Shown: in pieces, positions 60,107 through 64,000 of the stretch | Position numbering within the stretch: the stretch's first letter is position 1 | Layout of the letters: each line of letters begins with the position of its first letter | DNA from: Patella vulgata | Lineage: Eukaryota > Mollusca > Gastropoda > Patellidae | Direction of reading: 5' to 3' | NCBI RefSeq assembly: GCF_932274485.2 | Contig: NC_065885.2 | Location: forward strand, 31,261,062 to 31,325,061 | Length of the DNA stretch: 64,000 bases | Program-made: the position numbers and the translations under genes | Notes under the pieces: model-generated | Databases searched by the model: none | What the model saw: only the letters and a program-made list of their open reading frames with translations | Told to the model about the DNA's origin: nothing

Positions 60107-60413
60107 CAGGGGCGTCGGATCGGCGCGAGGGCCAGGGTACCAAAAGATAGGGGGATTCTCTTCCCCCGGCTGTTTAGAGCCCCTCTAGCATTCAAAATTC
60201 CAACATAAAACCCTTTAAAATACATGATAATGAAAGAGACAAAAGCCTGACTATTAACAATTTTCGTATCATGATCAATTCTATCATTTAAAAATGAATA
60301 GACTAGTAAAAAGGTTGAAAACTGTCATCATTCGGGCATGGGTATACATGTATACCTCAGAAAAGGGCAGGGTACCATTTGTATACCCTAGTACCCGGGT
60401 TCCGGCGCCCCTG
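60107..60413. mobile_element. hAT-type MITE with 8-bp target duplication
   Basis: 307 bp with inverted ends CAGGGGCGTCGGA and TTCCGGCGCCCCTG, flanked by a perfect 8-bp duplication AGCGGGAG (60099-60106 and 60414-60421). CAGGGG-type ends with 8-bp duplications are typical of the hAT superfamily. No coding capacity. Confidence 0.8.
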
Positions 60414-60736
60414 AGCGGGAGTGAATTTAAAAGATAGAAAAAGAACGAAACTACATGAGGTGACTCTGAACCGACAACCGTTACAAAAATTTACGTCATT
60501 GGGTACAATCAACTAAATCAGGAATAAAATCACCGAGTTTTAGCCAAAGTTTTAATCAAGTTCGTAACTACGTATTTTTAAAGAGTTACGAGTAAAGAAG
60601 AATATTTTTTCATGGCTTCATTGACATATAAGTGAATGAATATTGTCACGTGAATGTAGCCCTACTTCTCTCATTCGCTGTTGTTGTGATTAGAGCGGAA
60701 ACAGGCTAAACAACAGGTTGGTAATTAAATCACAGA

Positions 60737-61095
60737 AATGAAATGAAAGTCCTACTGTTCTGCTCCGAACTGGGCTAATGAAGATGGGCATATACCATAC
60801 AGTGTGCTTTGAGGGAAATTTTGTCCGGACATGTGCACTACGTCCTACTCTTATATCGAATTCCAACTGTCAAGGGATCTTTTACGTGCACACCATGTGA
60901 ACACGGGACCTTGGCTTTTCGTCCCTACCCAACGACTAGACAGCTGTCCTTGTCAGGCCCTCCGTCCTGCATCACTGACAAGGGAGAACCACGCCGGAAA
61001 ATCTGGATGAACTTTCTCGGCCAATGTAGGGATCGAACACCCGACCTCCAGGCTAGCGAGCCAGCGTCTTACCCACTTAGCCACCGTGACCCCGC
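60737..61095 (-). mobile_element. SINE-A, full length
   Basis: Flanked by a 14-bp target duplication with one mismatch (AATTAAATCACAGA at 60723-60736, AATTAAAGCACAGA at 61096-61109). The 110-aa open frame inside is SINE sequence. Confidence 0.87.
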
Positions 61096-61109
61096 AATTA
61101 AAGCACAGA

Positions 61110-61803
61110 TATTTGAGAGGCAGCGAATCAATCTAAAATAAGTTTAAATGAGTCGGTCGTTCATATAATGAACGATATAAGGAAGTTTAAACGTTTAACT
61201 GATGACCAATTAAATCGTGGTTCCGTTTGTCCCTTCACAGAATCGCACTTTGGACCCAGTATTTTAATAAACAAAGATGACGTCACTACAGATGTAAACA
61301 TCTTATGTTATGATGGTATAGATTTCTTAAAACTCACAAACTGTAACTCTAACCGCATTCTATAAATCAAGGCTTTCAAAAAAAAAAACAACCCAGAAAA
61401 TGTGCAACTAATTCCAACCACACCTGCGTAATATAGATGGATAGTAAACATGAATTAGAACGAAATTGACTTAAAAATCGTGTAGTGTGTAGATTAATGA
61501 GTCTCATTAACATTGAACCAAGATTGGAAGACAATAACCCGGTAGATTTTTACAAACTTTTATTAGTCTATTATAGATAAATGTCCCCTCTGTAATCGTA
61601 CATAATAATAATTATAAGAAACCGAGCATGACGTCAGTGCCACCATCTTGGAATCGTGACGTCATATCCAAAATCGATGCGCAATTTCCCAAGGAAGCTT
61701 CATGTCGATCGTACTTGAGAATACGAGTAACGCTTAGGGCGCAGTTCTTGATAAACAAAAATTGGTCTCCACCCCCCCCCCCCCCTCTGAATCCACAATG
61801 GAC
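61110..61803. other. Non-genic stretch
   Basis: No gene is recognised. A poly-C run lies near 61771-61785. Confidence 0.4.
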
Positions 61804-61807
61804 TTAA

Positions 61808-62183
61808 AGATACATTAGTCAAGAGTTTAATAAAGAGTTGGTCATTCTTGCTATAATAATTCAAAAATAAATGATGAAAAGAGAAATATTGAAAATTTCA
61901 TTCAAATTACTTCATTCTCAGCCAAGTTATCATTGTTTGTAGTTTTGACAAGATGTGTGCACAGTGGTAACCAGGGCACTGGTATAATCGGACCTTAGCC
62001 TCGCTTTCCCATTTTTAAATTAAATTTTTAAATGGCGAACCGGTTTAATCTAGTTAAAATCTCGAGTATCCGATGCCACCGAGAGTTGATTATGGTCTTG
62101 TTTTTTTAATGAATGTCTAATTAATAGTTTATATAAAAAAAAGACCTGCAATAGGCAGATTTAGCTCTTGCATAGTGTATGTG
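61808..62183 (+). mobile_element. TTAA-flanked MITE, family C (copy 7)
   Basis: Left flank TTAA (61804-61807) and start AGATACATTAGTCAAGAG. The right end is CATAGTGTATGTGTAA, where the last TTAA has changed to GTAA. Confidence 0.65.
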
Positions 62184-62798
62184 TAATAAATGAATTTGAA
62201 ATACGTTTTTCCCTGAGTATTTCCTTTCATTTGTATAAAAGTGTCTCTCAGTTTTCGTGGGTGGGTAGAATGTTGTATTGCTAGTCAAATATAGTACGGC
62301 AATTGACCTATTATCTTTATGGACTATGGATTATTTAATAAGAACTTTATATATATTTCTAGATGGAGTTCAACTTAATAAGCGTGTCACCGAGAACTGA
62401 TAATACTCCGTAGTTGGTTGACCAGGGTACACCGTGATCAATGTGGATAACAATGGCCATATCTTTGATATTCCTTTGATGTGTTAAACGTATCATAAAT
62501 TCATTGATAACATACATATATAGTTAAACCTTTTACTTAATACGGAAGTAAATTCAAGGTTGAGTGTAACAAATTCAGCATCTGCTCCCCATGACACAAC
62601 CACACCACCAACATCAATCGTAACAATACATAAAATATTTAAAAAAAACAAAAAACCCCCAAAAAACATCAAATATTTAAGAATATAATTTGGTTTCTAA
62701 ATAACTGTTTTAGATACCACTGTTTAAATATAGTCAACTGATAATTGTGTCTCGGGATAACACATTTCAGAAAATCCGTACAACTGAAAGATTTGGTG
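62184..62798. other. Non-genic stretch
   Basis: AT-rich sequence with an A-rich run near 62640-62670; nothing recognised. Confidence 0.4.
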
Positions 62799-63133
62799 TT
62801 TTAAACGTCCTACTGTTTTGCTCCGACTGGGATAATGAAGACGGGCATACGCGATACACTGTGCTATAAGGGAAATTTTACCCGGGCAGCGGCACTATGG
62901 CCTACTCTTATATCGAATTCGAACTGTGGAACTTTCACGCGCACGTCAATGTATACACGGTACCTCGGGTTTTCGTCTCATCCGAACAACTAGACAACTG
63001 TCCTTGTTCGGCCTTCCGTACTGCACCATTGACAAGAGGGAACCCCGTCGGAATATCCCGATGAACTTTCTCAGCCAATGCATGGATCGAAAACGCGGCC
63101 ACGCGTCTTACCCACTTAGCCACCGTGGCCCCG
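62799..63133 (-). mobile_element. SINE-A, near full length
   Basis: TAAACGTCCTACTGTTTTGC to CTTAGCCACCGTGGCCCC. A second start fragment of SINE-A (63150-63182) follows directly, bracketed by GTTTTAAATA at 63133 and 63183. Confidence 0.75.
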
Positions 63134-63189
63134 TTTTAAATAGGTAAAATGAAATGAAATGGAGTTTAACATCCTACTGTTCGTTTTAA

Positions 63190-63446
63190 ATAGAGAGAGT
63201 GACAAAGAGAGAAACTAGGTCGTTTCGGGACTAACATATGGTTCAATTTCTTTCAATAATTCGCTTGCGCTTATGGGTCTTTAACAGTGGGGGGAAACCG
63301 GGGGACCCGAAGAAAACCCACGATTTTGAACAAGCCACCCTACTCCTTGTCACGTACAAGCGAAGAGTCGAAACCACGCCACTTGACTCAATGACAGGCC
63401 TTCTGATCCAACACGCACGCGTTAACCATTCGGTCACCCAACCCCT
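63190..63446 (-). mobile_element. SINE-B
   Basis: GAGAGAAACTAGGTCG through AGGGGTTTTCTTCG-like body (on the minus strand) to the head, seen here as CACGCGTTAACCATTCGGTC. The GA tract is short. Confidence 0.7.
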
Positions 63447-63648
63447 CTTTTTTCAATAGGGATGCCCAGCTAAATTACCGGTGCATCATCAGCTGAAACA
63501 CTTCTGTCGTTTGTGACCAAGATGATCGGGGTTATTTAGCTATTATTTTAAATATCTTTCAACATCTTTACGCATGCGCAAACGCTTAGGACTTTTTTTT
63601 TAACGATATGCTTCCTTTCTTACCTGTTTTTTTTTATTATGTCAGAGG

Positions 63649-63901
63649 CAGTGGCGTGCTAACAGGGCGGTGTTCGCGGGGGTGGGGGTCCACTCAAATA
63701 GTGACATTTGTTTGTTAGAATTGAAATAAAAGCTGTACATTTGGCCCTATTTCATTTGAATAACAATAGTTGTTTAATCTGTTTCTACATATTTAAAATA
63801 TCTTCCTTTCTCACATTTCTGATTACTATGGTCCCTATACTTGATATGAGTCTTGGTGTTAAGGAGTTAGTCCCGGGCATCACTAAACCTCTGCACCACT
63901 G
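63649..63901 (+). mobile_element. hAT-like MITE
   Basis: 253 bp starting CAGTGGCGTGC and ending CTCTGCACCACTG, flanked by an 8-bp near-duplication (GTCAGAGG at 63641-63648, GCCAGAGG at 63902-63909). Related to 54920-55167. Confidence 0.6.
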
Positions 63902-64000
63902 GCCAGAGGACAAAAAGGGACGGGATAAGCCCCTTTGCTATTTTGTAATAGCAATATACTTATTAAACTTTAATGATTTATCTAGATCAGCGATCACTGA

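Overview
The window looks like gene-poor nuclear DNA of a mollusc (a gastropod seems likely, but that is inference). It is AT-rich. Host genes are split into short exons with GT/AG introns of up to about 17 kb, and most of the rest is dispersed repeats. I see no bacterial features, no rRNA, no CRISPR array and no free-standing tRNA gene.

Two host genes can be assembled, both on the minus strand and head to tail. The first is a rolling stone-family multi-pass membrane protein (4 coding exons, 22637-45779, 314 aa). Its 16.8-kb first intron is full of repeats. The second is a small Shisa/CYYR1-like single-pass membrane protein (4 coding exons, 53907-56671, 176 aa) with a signal peptide, a Cys/Tyr-rich ectodomain, one membrane span and a proline-rich tail with three PPxY motifs. 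All exon phases agree in both genes.

Region by region: 1-9.5 kb holds scattered repeats and one unrecognised possible exon. 9530-11060 is a complete-looking Tc1/mariner transposon with perfect 34-bp inverted repeats, TA target duplications and an intact 339-aa DD34E transposase. 12974-19316 is a very young BEL/Pao LTR element on the minus strand, with identical 274-bp LTRs and a 5-bp target duplication. 19.3-22 kb is a nest of a Helitron-like fragment, TTAA-flanked MITEs and SINEs. 22.6-45.8 kb is the rolling stone gene, with a degenerate tandem array (31.4-32.7 kb) and a 709-bp hairpin element (39.0-39.7 kb) in its first intron. 46-53.9 kb is intergenic, with a LINE 3' fragment and two more copies of the hairpin element. 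53.9-56.7 kb is the CYYR1-like gene. 57-64 kb is again SINEs and MITEs.

The most informative signals are in the repeats. Three different non-autonomous families sit at TTAA targets, and for one of them an empty site within the window confirms the TTAA duplication. Two SINE families with different tRNA-like heads share a similar 3' tail, which suggests a common LINE partner. Several nested insertions give a relative order of arrival. Family names SINE-A, SINE-B, C, D and F are local labels used only in this report.
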